NCBI GenBank assembly: GCA_012960465.1 | Contig: DUBF01000088.1 | Coordinates: 26,943 to 90,942 of the forward strand | Origin: Rhodospirillales bacterium | GTDB taxonomy: Bacteria > Pseudomonadota > Alphaproteobacteria > Rhodospirillales > UBA2165 | Length of the DNA: 64,000 nucleotides | Direction: 5' to 3' | Shown: one piece after another, positions 37,851-47,677 of the stretch | How the letters are laid out: each line of letters begins with the position of its first letter | Numbering within the stretch: the stretch's first letter is position 1 | Translations under genes and position numbers: made by a program | Notes under the pieces: generated by a model | Database searches by the model: none | What the model saw: the letters and a program-made list of their open reading frames with translations, nothing else | What the model was told of the DNA's origin: nothing

Positions 37851-39481
37851 TTATGATTTCTGTATTTGAAAATTGGCGTAATCGCGCATTATTAGTCCGA
37901 GGATGGCGCCGTGTTATCCTTTTATTTTTATTGGGCGCATTTAGTGTGTTTGCCTTGCCTCCCGTTCATTTTATTTTGGCCCTAGCCCCTGCTTTTGTTG
38001 GCTTGATTTGGCTGCTTGATGGATCTACTAGAGAGGGTACAGAAAATTGGGGTTATTATTTGAAGCAATTTTCTTGTAATAGTGCATTTGCAACTGGTTG
38101 GTGGTTTGGGCTCGGTTTTTTTGCTGCCGGACTTTATTGGATTTCTTTTTCTTTTTTGGTTGATGCTCAAAAGTTTGGGTGGATGATACCAATTGTAATT
38201 TTTGTATTATCTGCTTTTTTTGCTGTTTATATAGGGCTGGTCACCTTCCTATCATATAATTTATCCCAACCTGGACTACGCCGTGTGCTTTATATCGTTG
38301 TTTTTTGGGTTATTTTTGAGTGGGTGCGGAGTTGGTTGTTCACGGGGTTTCCGTGGAATCTCCTGGGTTCTGTCTGGACCTTTAATGAGGCAATTATGCA
38401 GTTTGCTTCTGTATTTGGTGTATTAGGGCTGAGTTTGGTAACTGTTGGGGTGGCATCAGCTTTTTCTTTTTTAGGCTATACTGATAAATCTATTCGATTT
38501 AAAATTATGGGTTTGAGTCTACCTTTGATATTATTAGCTATTATTTGGGCTGGTGGTTCTTGGCGTTTGCTGGGGGTCGAAACTAAGTTTGTAGATGATG
38601 TTTTACTCCGCCTTGTGCAACCTAATATATTACAAAAGGATAAATGGAAGGCGCAATTAAGGGGCAAACATTTAGATAATCTTCTCGCATTAAGTTCGGC
38701 TCCGATGAAGTATGGCAAGTCTGAGCGACCTACACATATTATTTGGCCAGAGACAGCGACCCCATTTGTACTGGATAGGAATAATTCAGCGTTGAGGGTT
38801 ATTGCACAAATTATACCCCCAAAGGGAGCCTTGCTGACAGGTTCCCCGCGCAGAACTAGTATAAATAAAACTACGACTAAACTATGGAATAGTCTGCATA
38901 TAGTCGGGCCTGATGCAAAAATTTTAGCAACATATGATAAATTTCACTTAGTGCCATTTGGCGAATATGTTCCTTTCCGTAAATATTTAAATAATTTTTT
39001 ACCTCTTATAAAATTGACAGAAGGTCGTGTCGATTTTTCTAGCGGTCCGGGACAACGGACTATAACTGTGCCGGGGGCACCGCGGGTAAGTCCTTTAATT
39101 TGTTACGAAGTAATATTTTCTGGGGCTGTAACATCATCAGATAAAAGGGATATGCCCCAACCTGAATGGCTTTTAAATATTACTAACGATGCATGGTTTG
39201 GAGTGTCGAGTGGGCCTTATCAACATCTAGCCGCAGCTCAACTTCGCGCAGTTGAAGAGGGTTTGCCTCTCGTCCGTGTGGCTAATACAGGAATTTCCGC
39301 AGTTATTGATGGGTATGGTAGAATTCAAAAGGCATCTAATTTAAATGAGCGTACTTACATTGATGCCCCCTTGCCAATGCCACTAAAAACCCCAACTTTT
39401 TTTTCAAAAACCAAGGCGGCTGGTGTTTTGCTACTTGTTTTTTCCCTAATTATTTTTTCGCGGTTTAGATGGTTTACATAA
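37847..39481 (+). CDS. lnt: Apolipoprotein N-acyltransferase
   Basis: 544 residues from GTG at 37847 (ATG at 37853 is an alternative). Six to seven hydrophobic segments fill the first 230 residues, ending in the periplasmic nitrilase domain. The catalytic triad is recognisable: Glu in IIWPETATPFVLD, Lys in YDKFHLVPFGEYVPF and Cys in LICYEVIFSG. Lnt adds the third acyl chain to the N-terminal Cys of lipoproteins. GTGA overlap with corC suggests coupled translation. A hydrophobic C-terminal helix (about 523-540) ends it. It is followed by a 336-base spacer before metK. Confidence 0.95.
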   Translation: MIMISVFENWRNRALLVRGWRRVILLFLLGAFSVFALPPVHFILALAPAFVGLIWLLDGSTREGTENWGYYLKQFSCNSAFATGWWFGLGFFAAGLYWISFSFLVDAQKFGWMIPIVIFVLSAFFAVYIGLVTFLSYNLSQPGLRRVLYIVVFWVIFEWVRSWLFTGFPWNLLGSVWTFNEAIMQFASVFGVLGLSLVTVGVASAFSFLGYTDKSIRFKIMGLSLPLILLAIIWAGGSWRLLGVETKFVDDVLLRLVQPNILQKDKWKAQLRGKHLDNLLALSSAPMKYGKSERPTHIIWPETATPFVLDRNNSALRVIAQIIPPKGALLTGSPRRTSINKTTTKLWNSLHIVGPDAKILATYDKFHLVPFGEYVPFRKYLNNFLPLIKLTEGRVDFSSGPGQRTITVPGAPRVSPLICYEVIFSGAVTSSDKRDMPQPEWLLNITNDAWFGVSSGPYQHLAAAQLRAVEEGLPLVRVANTGISAVIDGYGRIQKASNLNERTYIDAPLPMPLKTPTFFSKTKAAGVLLLVFSLIIFSRFRWFT

Positions 39482-39651
39482 ATATTTTTATCTATGTTTC
39501 TATTTACACCTTTTAAAGTTTTAGGTGAGCAGGCTTTTTGTAGTGGGACTATCATGATTACTTGGTGTATTAGAATAGATAAACCCTCGTAAAATAGTTG
39601 TTTCTTTTAATGCCACACCGAAGGCCGGATTGTTGATGATAATATAATTTT

Positions 39652-39668
39652 TTGGGGATAAATCCCAA
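39652..39668. promoter_or_regulatory. Short inverted repeat in the metK leader region
   Basis: TTGGG (39652-39656) and CCCAA (39664-39668) are exact inverted arms around GATAAAT. It lies 149 bases before metK. Either a protein operator or a small RNA hairpin is possible; no name can be given. Confidence 0.3.
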
Positions 39669-39786
39669 TGATTGCGGAGTTTTTCAATTAAATTTTAGTT
39701 TTATATTGTATTGTTGATTGTGCTTGACGCTATCTGCAAACATTGCGACAAACTTATTTAAAATTTAGTTCTGTCCATTAGTTTTA

Positions 39787-39808
39787 TTTCGGACCAGTTG
39801 GGCCGAAA
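39787..39808 (+). promoter_or_regulatory. Hairpin at the metK ribosome-binding region
   Basis: TTTCGG-A-CC (39787-39795) pairs with GG-CCGAAA (39801-39808): eight base pairs with one bulged A and a five-base loop AGTTG. It ends one base before the AGGGAG-like ribosome-binding region and 9 bases before the ATG. A GTCC at 39773-39776 could pair with GGAC inside the 5' arm (39791-39794), so two exclusive folds are possible. A SAM-responsive or other translational control is a hypothesis only. Confidence 0.4.
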
Positions 39809-39817
39809 AGGGAGATA

Positions 39818-40990
39818 ATGTCCGTGTCTAAAGTAAATTATCTTTTCACCAGTGAATCGGTTTCTGAAGGTCATCCGGATAAAGTCAGTGACAGGGTTTC
39901 TGATGCAATTGTTGATACTTTTTTAGCAGCAGACCCTTTTTCACGTGTCGCGGTTGAAACACTTTGCACAACAAATCGTATTGTTCTTGCTGGTGAAGTC
40001 CGCGGACCGGATAGTGTAACCCATAAAGTAATGGAAGAGGCTGCCAGAGAAGCCGTTAAAGATATTGGTTATGAACAAAGCGGTTTCCACTGGGCTGAAA
40101 TGGATGTTGCGGTTCATGTTCATGCACAATCTACAGATATTGCTCGGGGTGTTGATGCGGTAGGCAACAAGGATGAAGGAGCCGGTGATCAGGGGATCAT
40201 GTTTGGATATGCATGTCGGGAAACCGACGTATTAATGCCAGCCCCAATTCATTATTCTCACGCAATTTTGGAAGTTCTTGCTAAAGCTAGGCACTTAGGG
40301 GAAATTTCGGGGTTAGGCCCCGATTCTAAGAGCCAAATTACTTTGAAGTATGAAAATGGTAAACCGGTTGGTGCGACGTCTGTGGTTGTATCGACGCAAC
40401 ATGACGGTGACTTGGATCAAGCTGCCGTAAAGGAGATTGTAAGACCTTACGTTGAGGAGGTTTTGCCTGATGGTTGGATGTGTCCGGAAGAAGAGTTTTA
40501 CGTAAATCCAACAGGTCTATTTGTAATTGGTGGGCCTGATGGTGATGCGGGGTTAACGGGTCGAAAAATAATTGTTGACACTTACGGTGGGGCTGCACCC
40601 CATGGCGGCGGTGCATTTTCAGGAAAAGATCCTACAAAGGTTGATCGCTCTGCTGCTTACGCGGCAAGATACTTGGCAAAAAATGTTGTTGCAGCTAAAT
40701 TGGCTGAAAAATGCACTATACAGCTGGCCTATGCCATTGGAGTTTCAAAACCACTCTCTCTTTATGTTGATACTGCTGGAACGGGTTTGATTGATGAAGA
40801 AAAGTTGGCTAAAGCTCTTCAAGAAGTTATGGACTTGAGCCCTCGTGGAATTCGTGAACACCTGCAATTAAGTCGCCCAATTTACGCCCGCACGTCGGCT
40901 TACGGTCATTTTGGGCGTCAACCAGATACAGATGGGGGTTTTTCATGGGAAAAAGAAGATCTCGTTGAGCCTCTAAAAGCTGTTTTATAA
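39818..40990 (+). CDS. metK: S-adenosylmethionine synthetase
   Basis: 390 residues, normal length. [19 protein letters not shown] holds the ATP-binding His, [12 protein letters not shown] is the family signature 1 and [19 protein letters not shown] is signature 2. MetK makes SAM from methionine and ATP. It starts with ATG at 39818. It is followed by trmB 22 bases later and then the nusA operon, a conserved alphaproteobacterial arrangement that pairs the SAM maker with a SAM-using tRNA methylase. Confidence 0.97.
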   Translation: MSVSKVNYLFTSESVSEGHPDKVSDRVSDAIVDTFLAADPFSRVAVETLCTTNRIVLAGEVRGPDSVTHKVMEEAAREAVKDIGYEQSGFHWAEMDVAVHVHAQSTDIARGVDAVGNKDEGAGDQGIMFGYACRETDVLMPAPIHYSHAILEVLAKARHLGEISGLGPDSKSQITLKYENGKPVGATSVVVSTQHDGDLDQAAVKEIVRPYVEEVLPDGWMCPEEEFYVNPTGLFVIGGPDGDAGLTGRKIIVDTYGGAAPHGGGAFSGKDPTKVDRSAAYAARYLAKNVVAAKLAEKCTIQLAYAIGVSKPLSLYVDTAGTGLIDEEKLAKALQEVMDLSPRGIREHLQLSRPIYARTSAYGHFGRQPDTDGGFSWEKEDLVEPLKAVL

Positions 40991-41012
40991 GGAACCAGTA
41001 ATTATTTGAGCT

Positions 41013-41720
41013 ATGATAAAAGATAAAAGCTCTTTCTCAAATAAACATCAATTTTATGGAAGACGAAAGGGATATTCATTAAGTCTACTACGAAAAAATT
41101 TATTGAATGAACTGCTTCCAAAATTATTAATTGATACAGAAAGTTCTAGTTTAATTATACCCTCCCTGTATTTTAAAAAAAATAATGAGATTTGGTTAGA
41201 AATTGGTTTTGGTGCTGGCGAACATTTGGCAGCCCAGGCGGCAAGGTATCCTGATGTTGGTTTTATCGGATGTGAACCATATGTTAATGGTGTTGCTAAA
41301 CTGCTCTCTGAAATAAAAAAAAAGTCGTTAAACAACATTCGTCTACACAATGATGATGCAAGACTTCTGTTGGAAAAATTAGCGCCCGCTTCGATTAATA
41401 AAGTTTTTGTTTTGTTTTCTGATCCATGGCCAAAAAAACGACATAATCGTCGAAGATTTATTAATTATGAGAATTTAAATGCACTTTCGAGAGTTATGAA
41501 GAACTTTGCAAATCTGAGATTTGCTACCGACGATATGGGTTTTGCCCGATGGGCGTTAAGCATGTTTTATCAACACCCAGATTTTCATTGGTTAGTGGAT
41601 GGTCCAGAGGATTGGCGCAATCGTTATGTTGATGCTCTTTCGACGCGTTATGAAAAGAAAGCTATAAAACGAGGCCAAAAATGTGTTTATTTAACCTTTC
41701 AACGTTGTGCTCGCAATTAA
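41013..41720 (+). CDS. trmB: tRNA (guanine-N7-)-methyltransferase
   Basis: 235 residues. The SAM-binding motif I is LEIGFGAGEHLAAQA, then CEPYVNGVAKLL, and the diagnostic FSDPWPKKRHNRRRFIN with its catalytic region. It methylates G46 in the variable loop of tRNA using SAM. The N-terminus FYGRRKGYSLS (about residues 11-21) matches the family RxRxRxLT-type start. It follows metK closely and is ahead of a terminator-like hairpin (41821-41844). Confidence 0.95.
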   Translation: MIKDKSSFSNKHQFYGRRKGYSLSLLRKNLLNELLPKLLIDTESSSLIIPSLYFKKNNEIWLEIGFGAGEHLAAQAARYPDVGFIGCEPYVNGVAKLLSEIKKKSLNNIRLHNDDARLLLEKLAPASINKVFVLFSDPWPKKRHNRRRFINYENLNALSRVMKNFANLRFATDDMGFARWALSMFYQHPDFHWLVDGPEDWRNRYVDALSTRYEKKAIKRGQKCVYLTFQRCARN

Positions 41721-41820
41721 TGGTGACCTTTGGAATTAAGAAAAAGCTTGTATTTTTTGGTTTTAGGAGTGATATTTGATTACATTCTTGAATGATTCTG
41801 GATATATAGAAATTCTAGGG

Positions 41821-41844
41821 GTGGGCTCGCGGGCCCACTTTTTT
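41821..41844 (+). terminator. Intrinsic terminator, likely attenuator before rimP-nusA
   Basis: GTGGGC (41821-41826) and GCCCAC (41833-41838) form a perfect 6-bp stem around TCGCGG, followed directly by six T (41839-41844). Only 27 to 66 bases separate it from the rimP start, too few for a full separate promoter plus leader, so it is either a premature terminator in the rimP leader or an end-point for trmB with read-through. A terminator hairpin before rimP has been noted in other Proteobacteria. Confidence 0.7.
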
Positions 41845-41910
41845 GCATTTTAGGGCTTTGTTTCGGAGTGTTTGTTATTAATGCGTGGCCAGATAGGTAA
41901 ATGTAAGTTA

Positions 41911-42393
41911 ATGAACGAAGACCTTAAAATTAAACAGTTGATTGTTCCTATAATAAACAGTCTTGGATATGATCTCGTTCGGATTCAAATTTGCGATGAA
42001 AAGACCAAAACGGTGCAAATTATGGTTGAACGGCTAGACGAAGCAGATTTAACTGTAGAAGATTGCTCTATAATCTCTAAAGAGATTTCGGTAATCTTAG
42101 ATATTAATGATCCTATAAGTGGGAATTATTTGTTAGAAGTGAGTTCGCCGGGGATTGATCGTCCTTTGTTGCGACTTAAAGATTTTGAGAAATATGCCGG
42201 ATTTCATGCCCGTGTTGACATGAATATTATGTTTGAAGGCCGTAAAAAATTTAGGGGAAAGTTAGCTGGAATTGAAGGTAAAAATATTAGAATAAGAGTA
42301 AAAGAAGAAACATATGTGTTGCCGTTTGATGAAATTCAAAAGGCAAAGTTATTGTTGACCCAAGAGCTGCTAAATGCAGCGACACAGAACTAA
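41911..42393 (+). CDS. rimP: Ribosome maturation factor RimP
   Basis: 160 residues from ATG at 41911, which aligns with the family start (MNEDLKIKQLIVPIINSLGY). ATG at 41881 and TTG at 41872 are longer alternatives. RimP markers are LGYDLVRIQI, VEDCSIISKEIS and YLLEVSSPGIDRPL, then a C-terminal SH3-like half (KFRGKLAGIEGKNIRIRV). RimP assists 30S assembly, near S19/S12. It heads the rimP-nusA-ylxR-infB-rbfA-truB-rpsO-pnp operon after the attenuator. Confidence 0.92.
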   Translation: MNEDLKIKQLIVPIINSLGYDLVRIQICDEKTKTVQIMVERLDEADLTVEDCSIISKEISVILDINDPISGNYLLEVSSPGIDRPLLRLKDFEKYAGFHARVDMNIMFEGRKKFRGKLAGIEGKNIRIRVKEETYVLPFDEIQKAKLLLTQELLNAATQN

Positions 42394-42423
42394 TTAGGTT
42401 TCAAAGCTATAGGTTAAAGAATT

Positions 42424-44031
42424 ATGGATACGAATACAGAATCAAAAATGATATATACGCACCCTGAGCTTCTTTTGGTGGCGGATACAGTGGCTCGAGA
42501 AAAGGGAATTGAAAAGGAGGAGGTCCTAGAGGCTATGGAGCAGGCAATTCAAAAAGCTGGTCGTTCCAAATACGGTCATGAGCACGATATTCGTGCTGAA
42601 ATTGACCGTAGCTCTGGAGAAATTAAATTAGCACGTTATGTTGAGGTAGTCGAAGAAGTTGAAAATGAAGTAACGCAAATTACTTTGAAATTGGCTCAAG
42701 GAACAAACGTTGACGCTACAATTGGTGAGTTTATTGTTGATCCTTTGCCTCCAATTGATTTTGGTCGTATTGCAGCTCAGACAGCTAAACAGGTTATTGT
42801 GCAAAAAGTTAGGGAGGCTGAACGTAAGCGCCAGTTTGCAGAATTCAAAGATCGTATTAGCGAAATTGTTAACGGGGTAGTTAAACGTGTTGAATTTGGT
42901 AACGTTATTGTTGATTTGGGTAATCGCGCAGAAGGTATAATCCGCCGTGACGAGTGTATTCCGCGTGAGCATTTTAATAACGGTGATCGGGTGCGATCTT
43001 ATATCTTTGACGTGAGAGAAGAACAGCGTGGCCCTCAAATTTTCTTGTCTAGAAGCCACCCACAATTTATGGCTAAATTATTTACCCAAGAGGTACCAGA
43101 AATTTATGATGGTGTGATTGAAATAAAGTCAGTTGCTCGCGATCCAGGAAGTCGCGCTAAAATAGCCGTTATATCTTCAGATAGCAGTATCGACCCAGTA
43201 GGTGCTTGTGTTGGGATGCGAGGTTCGCGGGTACAGGCGGTGGTTGCCGAATTGCAAGGTGAAAAAATTGATATTATTTCTTGGTCTGATCAGCCGGCAA
43301 ATTTTATCGTTAATGGATTAGCGCCCGCTGAGGTGACTAAAGTAGTATTGGACGAAGAACAAAATCGCATTGAAGTTGTCGTGCCTGACGAGCAGTTGAG
43401 CCTAGCAATTGGTCGTCGCGGCCAGAATGTGCGCCTAGCCTCTCAGTTGACGGGTTGGGATATTGATATACTTACAGAAGCTGAAGAATCTGATCGCCGA
43501 AATGAAGAATTTAAAACGCGTTCACAATTATTTACTGATAGTTTAGATGTTGATGAAGTGATAGCTCAATTGTTAGTGACTGAAGGATTCTCAACAATAG
43601 AAGAAGTTGCTTTTGTTCCGATTGAAGAATTATCAACAATTGAGGGGTTTGATGAGACTTTGGCATCTGAATTACATAATCGTGGTCGACAATTTTTAGA
43701 ACAGAAAGAAGTTGAACTAACAGAAGTGCGTAAAAAAGCCGGTGTAAGTGATGAAATTGCTGATATTCCCGGGTTGAGCGGTGAAATGCTTGTTGCTCTA
43801 GGTGAAAATGATATTAAATCCCTTGATGATTTAGCTGATCTCGCTAACGATGAGTTGATAGAATTTGTGGGCAAGGTTAATTTAACTGAAGAATGTGCTA
43901 ATGAAATTATTATGTTAGCGAGGGCTCACTGGTTTGAAGACGAAGTAAATTCTGATGAACCGCTTGCCGAGACGGAGGTTGTCAAGGAAATGAATTCTGA
44001 TGGTATAGAAGTGGAAAAACCAACGACATGA
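42424..44031 (+). CDS. nusA: Transcription termination/antitermination protein NusA
   Basis: 535 residues. The N-terminal RNA polymerase-binding domain (1-125) precedes S1 ([18 protein letters not shown]), KH1 ([13 protein letters not shown] and [21 protein letters not shown]) and KH2 ([21 protein letters not shown]). Two C-terminal helix-hairpin-helix AR-type modules follow (about residues 375-430 and 440-510). NusA controls pausing, termination and antitermination. It starts 31 bases after rimP. The frame after its stop is also the ylxR frame, and no usual start codon lies between. Confidence 0.97.
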   Translation: MDTNTESKMIYTHPELLLVADTVAREKGIEKEEVLEAMEQAIQKAGRSKYGHEHDIRAEIDRSSGEIKLARYVEVVEEVENEVTQITLKLAQGTNVDATIGEFIVDPLPPIDFGRIAAQTAKQVIVQKVREAERKRQFAEFKDRISEIVNGVVKRVEFGNVIVDLGNRAEGIIRRDECIPREHFNNGDRVRSYIFDVREEQRGPQIFLSRSHPQFMAKLFTQEVPEIYDGVIEIKSVARDPGSRAKIAVISSDSSIDPVGACVGMRGSRVQAVVAELQGEKIDIISWSDQPANFIVNGLAPAEVTKVVLDEEQNRIEVVVPDEQLSLAIGRRGQNVRLASQLTGWDIDILTEAEESDRRNEEFKTRSQLFTDSLDVDEVIAQLLVTEGFSTIEEVAFVPIEELSTIEGFDETLASELHNRGRQFLEQKEVELTEVRKKAGVSDEIADIPGLSGEMLVALGENDIKSLDDLADLANDELIEFVGKVNLTEECANEIIMLARAHWFEDEVNSDEPLAETEVVKEMNSDGIEVEKPTT

Positions 44032-44070
44032 GTTACTGGTTGTTTAAAGGTCATTAAAAGAGAGGTAAAC

Positions 44071-44667
44071 ATTATTAAGATAAATTCCCCAGATCGCAAG
44101 TGTATTTTTACGGGAGAGGAACAGCGTAAGTCTAAACTTGTGCGGTTTGTTGTGGGACCTGATAAGGTTGTTGTTCCAGATATACTAGAACGTTTGCCCG
44201 GTAGGGGTTTTTGGTTGAAAGCAAGTCGACATATTGTCTTTAATGCGTGTAAAGAAAATGTATTTTCGCGATCTGCTCGTACCTCTGTAACCGTTCCAGA
44301 AGATTTAATTGAGCTCGTTGAGAGGTTGTTGAGGCAGCACTGCCTAGATATTTTTGGTCTCGCCTGCAGAGCTGGACAAATGGTTGGAGGGTATGAAAAG
44401 GTTAGGTCAGTTTTATTGGCTGAGAATTCGGGAGTTTTGGTTTTTGCTAGTGATGGTGCAGAGGATGGGAAAAATAAAATCAGCAGACTATTACCTGACA
44501 ATCCAATTATCAATTGTTTTTCTGGTAGTGAGTTGGGTGCTGCTATTGGTATGGGAAGACTGGTTCATGCGGTTATAGCACCCGGGGGTTTTGCTGAAAA
44601 ATTATTGGGTGAAACATCAAGGTTGTTAGGATTTCAGGAAAACGATCCAATCTATAAACTAAAATAA
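44071..44667 (+). CDS. YlxR-type RNA-binding protein (DUF448 + L7Ae-like), apparent ATT start
   Basis: 198 residues if started at ATT 44071. From the nusA stop (44031) to 44139 this frame holds no ATG, GTG or TTG. The first usual start, GTG 44140, would discard the conserved DRKCIFTGEEQRKSKLVRFV, which carries the RxC...TGE motif of YlxR. AGAGAGG (44059-44065) sits five bases before ATT 44071, where a start codon is expected; ATT 44074 is next. Further markers are LPGRGFWL and an L7Ae-like half (ACRAGQMVGGYEKV). YlxR proteins bind RNA (P-domain of RNase P in Bacillus is one reported partner). Genes around it (nusA, infB) are the conserved setting. Confidence 0.85.
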   Translation: MIKINSPDRKCIFTGEEQRKSKLVRFVVGPDKVVVPDILERLPGRGFWLKASRHIVFNACKENVFSRSARTSVTVPEDLIELVERLLRQHCLDIFGLACRAGQMVGGYEKVRSVLLAENSGVLVFASDGAEDGKNKISRLLPDNPIINCFSGSELGAAIGMGRLVHAVIAPGGFAEKLLGETSRLLGFQENDPIYKLK

Positions 44668-44731
44668 GTAATTTTAAAATTGCCAAATAATTGGCCTAAT
44701 AACTATTATAAAAATAAGTAGATGGTTAGAC

Positions 44732-47221
44732 ATGACGGATAGTATAAAAAGCAAAGAACAGACGTTGAAAAAGAAGCTCAGCCTTTCGCGGCCGGGTAAA
44801 CTTGAACTTAAAAAAACAGTTGGGGGCGGTCAGGTCCGCCAGAACTTTTCTCATGGCCGTTCAAAAGTTGTTACGGTTGAGGTTAAAAAGAAGAGAACGT
44901 TTGCACCTGGGTCATCAGGAGGTATGACTGAAGTTGTCCCAGAAGCGGCGGATAAAGCGCCCGCCGGGGTCAATGAAGTTCGACCCAAAGAAAGTGTTGT
45001 TGAAGAAAAAATTGCTGCGCCAATAGCCTCCCATAATTTAACTGATCGTGAACGGGCTACCCGGGCTCATGCCCTTCACGAGGCCCATAAAGGCGTGGAC
45101 CAGCACGATAATCAGCCAATATTAGAAGAGCCGCCTAAAATAAAAGAAAAGCCCAAACAAAAAGACATTTCAGAATTTGAACAATCTCGGCAAGCAGCTA
45201 TTGATCTGGAAGCGGCGGAGGCAGCGGCGGCAAAATCTAATCAGGACAAGGTTATTATCAAAGATGATGATGATGGAGAGAAAAAGAAAACAACAGCCCC
45301 AAAACGACCATCTCCTTCGCCTCGGCAGGGTCAGCGACGTAGTCAGGGAAAGCTGACAATTGCTGCGGCTTTAGATGATTCTGAGCGCCAACGTTCTCTG
45401 GCGTCCGTTAAACGGCAACGCGCCCGCCAGAAGCGTAAAGAAGGGCCGATTGAGCACGTTAAAATTGTTCGTGAAGTTACTATACCTGAGACAATTTCTG
45501 TCCAAGAACTCTCTAATCGTATGGCTGCGAGGGGCGTGGATGTTATTAAAACGCTAATGAAGATTGGCGTCATAGCAAATATGAGTGAGATAATTGATGC
45601 TGATACAGCAGAGCTTGTCGTTGAAGAATTTGGTCACACAGTTAATCGGGTTAGTGATTCTGACATTGAAATTGGGTTGGGAGGGCAAGCAGATAGAGAA
45701 GAGGATCTTTTTCCAAGGTCTCCAGTTGTAACAGTTATGGGTCATGTTGACCATGGCAAAACTTCTTTATTGGATGTGATGCGTAAGACTAATATTGTTT
45801 CGCGAGAAGCCGGCGGTATTACACAACATATTGGAGCGTATCAAACAATAACGGATGGTGGTGAAAAGATCACATTTATTGATACACCTGGACATGAGGC
45901 TTTTACTGCTATGCGCGCTCGAGGTGCAGGGGTGACGGACATCATTATACTCGTTGTTGCTGCCGATGATGGAATTATGCCGCAAACTGTTGAAGCCATC
46001 AATCACGCAAAATCTTCTGGAGCACCAATAATTGTTGCTATTAATAAAATTGATAAACCTGATGCTGATCCAAATCGGGTGCGCACTCAACTATTGGAGC
46101 ATGAATTGGTTATGGAAGTCATGGGTGGTGATGTATTAGATGTTGAAGTGTCCGCAATCGAAGGTACAAATATAGATAAGCTGGAAGAAGCGATCGGTCT
46201 TCAGGCGGAACTTCTTGACTTAAAATCTAACCCAAACCGTGCCGCGGAGGGTGTGGTTATTGAGTCGCGTATTGAGCAAGGGCGAGGTGTGGTAGCGACT
46301 GTTCTTGTGCAGCGCGGCACTTTAGAAATTGGCGATATTTTCGTCGCTGGTTCTGAATCGGGGCGGGTACGCGTTCTGATAAATGATCAGGGAGAAAATA
46401 TAACTAAGGCGGGTCCGTCTGTTCCTGCTGAGGTGGTTGGTTTTGCTGGTGCTCCCGGCGCTGGCGATAAATTCTTTGTTGTTGAAAGTGAGGCGCGCGC
46501 GCGCGAGGTTGCAGAATTTCGAAGTAATAAAAATAGGGGTGCAAAATCAATTGCTGGAAAGCGGGGCACTCTAGAAGAAATGTTTGAATCTATCAAAGCT
46601 GGTGAAATTAAAGAATTACCAGTTGTCATAAAAGCGGACGCTCAAGGTTCAGTTGAGGCCATCATTGGTATGTTTGAAAACCTACCGCAAGATGAGGTTC
46701 AGGTGCAGGTTCTGCACAAAGGTGTTGGAGGTATAAACGAATCTGATATTACCCTTGCGGGAGCGTCTAGCGCGGCAGTTTTTGGTTTTAATGTAAGAGC
46801 TAACCCTCAGGCAAGAGATTTAGCTCGTCAAGATGGAGTTGATATAAGATATTATTCTGTAATTTATGATGTCATTGATGATATCAAAAAACTTCTTGTT
46901 GGGATGATGGCTCCAATTGTCCGGGAAACTTTCTTAGGTAATGCCGAAGTTCGCGATGTTTTTAATGTATCTAAAATTGGCAAGGTTGCTGGTTGTTTTA
47001 TCACCGCTGGTGAAGTAAGACGAGGGGCTGGTGTACGTCTGTTGAGAGATGATGTTGTGATTCATCAAGGGAGCTTATCAACTCTAAAACGTTTTAAGGA
47101 TGATGTTAACGAAGTAAAAGAAGCACACGAGTGTGGTATGTCTTTTGAAAATTATAACGATCTCAAAGTTGGTGATGTTATTGAGTGTTTTGATATAGTA
47201 GAGGAAATCCCAGAAATATAG
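44732..47221 (+). CDS. infB: Translation initiation factor IF-2
   Basis: 829 residues. The N-terminal 290 residues are charged, low-complexity, with a leading IF2 subdomain ([20 protein letters not shown]) and a later IF2-N fold ([20 protein letters not shown]). The G domain has [12 protein letters not shown] (G1), [10 protein letters not shown] (G2), [15 protein letters not shown] (G3) and [10 protein letters not shown] (G4). C-terminal domains II-IV follow, with [20 protein letters not shown] near the end. IF-2 brings initiator tRNA to the 30S subunit. It follows the YlxR gene by 64 bases. Confidence 0.97.
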   Translation: MTDSIKSKEQTLKKKLSLSRPGKLELKKTVGGGQVRQNFSHGRSKVVTVEVKKKRTFAPGSSGGMTEVVPEAADKAPAGVNEVRPKESVVEEKIAAPIASHNLTDRERATRAHALHEAHKGVDQHDNQPILEEPPKIKEKPKQKDISEFEQSRQAAIDLEAAEAAAAKSNQDKVIIKDDDDGEKKKTTAPKRPSPSPRQGQRRSQGKLTIAAALDDSERQRSLASVKRQRARQKRKEGPIEHVKIVREVTIPETISVQELSNRMAARGVDVIKTLMKIGVIANMSEIIDADTAELVVEEFGHTVNRVSDSDIEIGLGGQADREEDLFPRSPVVTVMGHVDHGKTSLLDVMRKTNIVSREAGGITQHIGAYQTITDGGEKITFIDTPGHEAFTAMRARGAGVTDIIILVVAADDGIMPQTVEAINHAKSSGAPIIVAINKIDKPDADPNRVRTQLLEHELVMEVMGGDVLDVEVSAIEGTNIDKLEEAIGLQAELLDLKSNPNRAAEGVVIESRIEQGRGVVATVLVQRGTLEIGDIFVAGSESGRVRVLINDQGENITKAGPSVPAEVVGFAGAPGAGDKFFVVESEARAREVAEFRSNKNRGAKSIAGKRGTLEEMFESIKAGEIKELPVVIKADAQGSVEAIIGMFENLPQDEVQVQVLHKGVGGINESDITLAGASSAAVFGFNVRANPQARDLARQDGVDIRYYSVIYDVIDDIKKLLVGMMAPIVRETFLGNAEVRDVFNVSKIGKVAGCFITAGEVRRGAGVRLLRDDVVIHQGSLSTLKRFKDDVNEVKEAHECGMSFENYNDLKVGDVIECFDIVEEIPEI

Positions 47222-47245
47222 TATATGCTATAACTGGATGGTCAT

Positions 47246-47674
47246 ATGAGCCGAAATTCTTTCCTAACGTCAAAAAAGCCTACTAGTCAGCGACAATTGC
47301 GGGTTGGTGAGGAGCTACGTCATGTTTTAGCACAAATTATTCTGCATGGTGAATTGCGCGATCCAGATTTGGAAGGCCTCCCAATTACTATTTCTGAAGT
47401 TCGCATATCGCCAGATCTGAGTAATGCGACTGTGTTTGTATCCCAGCTCGGTGGTGGAAGTTCCGATAAAATCGTTCAAGCATTGAATCGAGCAACGCCG
47501 TTTTTGCGCCATCAAATAGCAGGGCGCGTTCATTTGCGTCGAATGCCTAACCTAAGTTTTGAGTATGACACTTCCTTTGATTATGCCGAACGTATTGGAA
47601 ATATTTTGCAAGATGTTAATCAAGAAAAATTATTAAAAGCAACAGATGCAGACCAGTCTGGGGATCAAGACTGA
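47246..47674 (+). CDS. rbfA: Ribosome-binding factor A
   Basis: 142 residues. The KH-like fold is recognisable from RQLRVGEELRHVLAQIILHG, EVRISPDLSNATVFVSQLGG, FLRHQIAGRVHLRRMPNLSF and the C-terminal FDYAERIGNIL. It binds 30S subunits and helps mature the 5' end of 16S rRNA. It lies 24 bases after infB and three bases before truB, in the conserved infB-rbfA-truB order. ATG at 47246. Confidence 0.95.
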   Translation: MSRNSFLTSKKPTSQRQLRVGEELRHVLAQIILHGELRDPDLEGLPITISEVRISPDLSNATVFVSQLGGGSSDKIVQALNRATPFLRHQIAGRVHLRRMPNLSFEYDTSFDYAERIGNILQDVNQEKLLKATDADQSGDQD

Positions 47675-47677
47675 ACG

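Larger units (their letters stand above)
39482..39817. other. 336-base spacer before metK, no gene seen
   Basis: No open frame of note. In many alphaproteobacteria a small XRE-type HTH gene sits between lnt and metK; here I find none. Two structures stand out: an inverted repeat (39652-39668) and a hairpin (39787-39808) directly beside the metK ribosome-binding region. It does not match the SAM-II riboswitch consensus as far as I can tell. A TTGACG sits at 39724-39729 without a clear -10 box. Confidence 0.6.

Noticed and set aside
39482-39817. SAM-II riboswitch before metK
   Set aside because: I could not match its conserved sequence; only a generic hairpin is supported.
41785-41803. GAATGATTC core resembling an Irr box before rimP
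   Set aside because: The outer arms do not match and rimP is not an iron-controlled gene; likely chance.
44140-44667. GTG 44140 as the ylxR start
   Set aside because: It would remove the conserved DRKC...TGE motif that lies in frame upstream.
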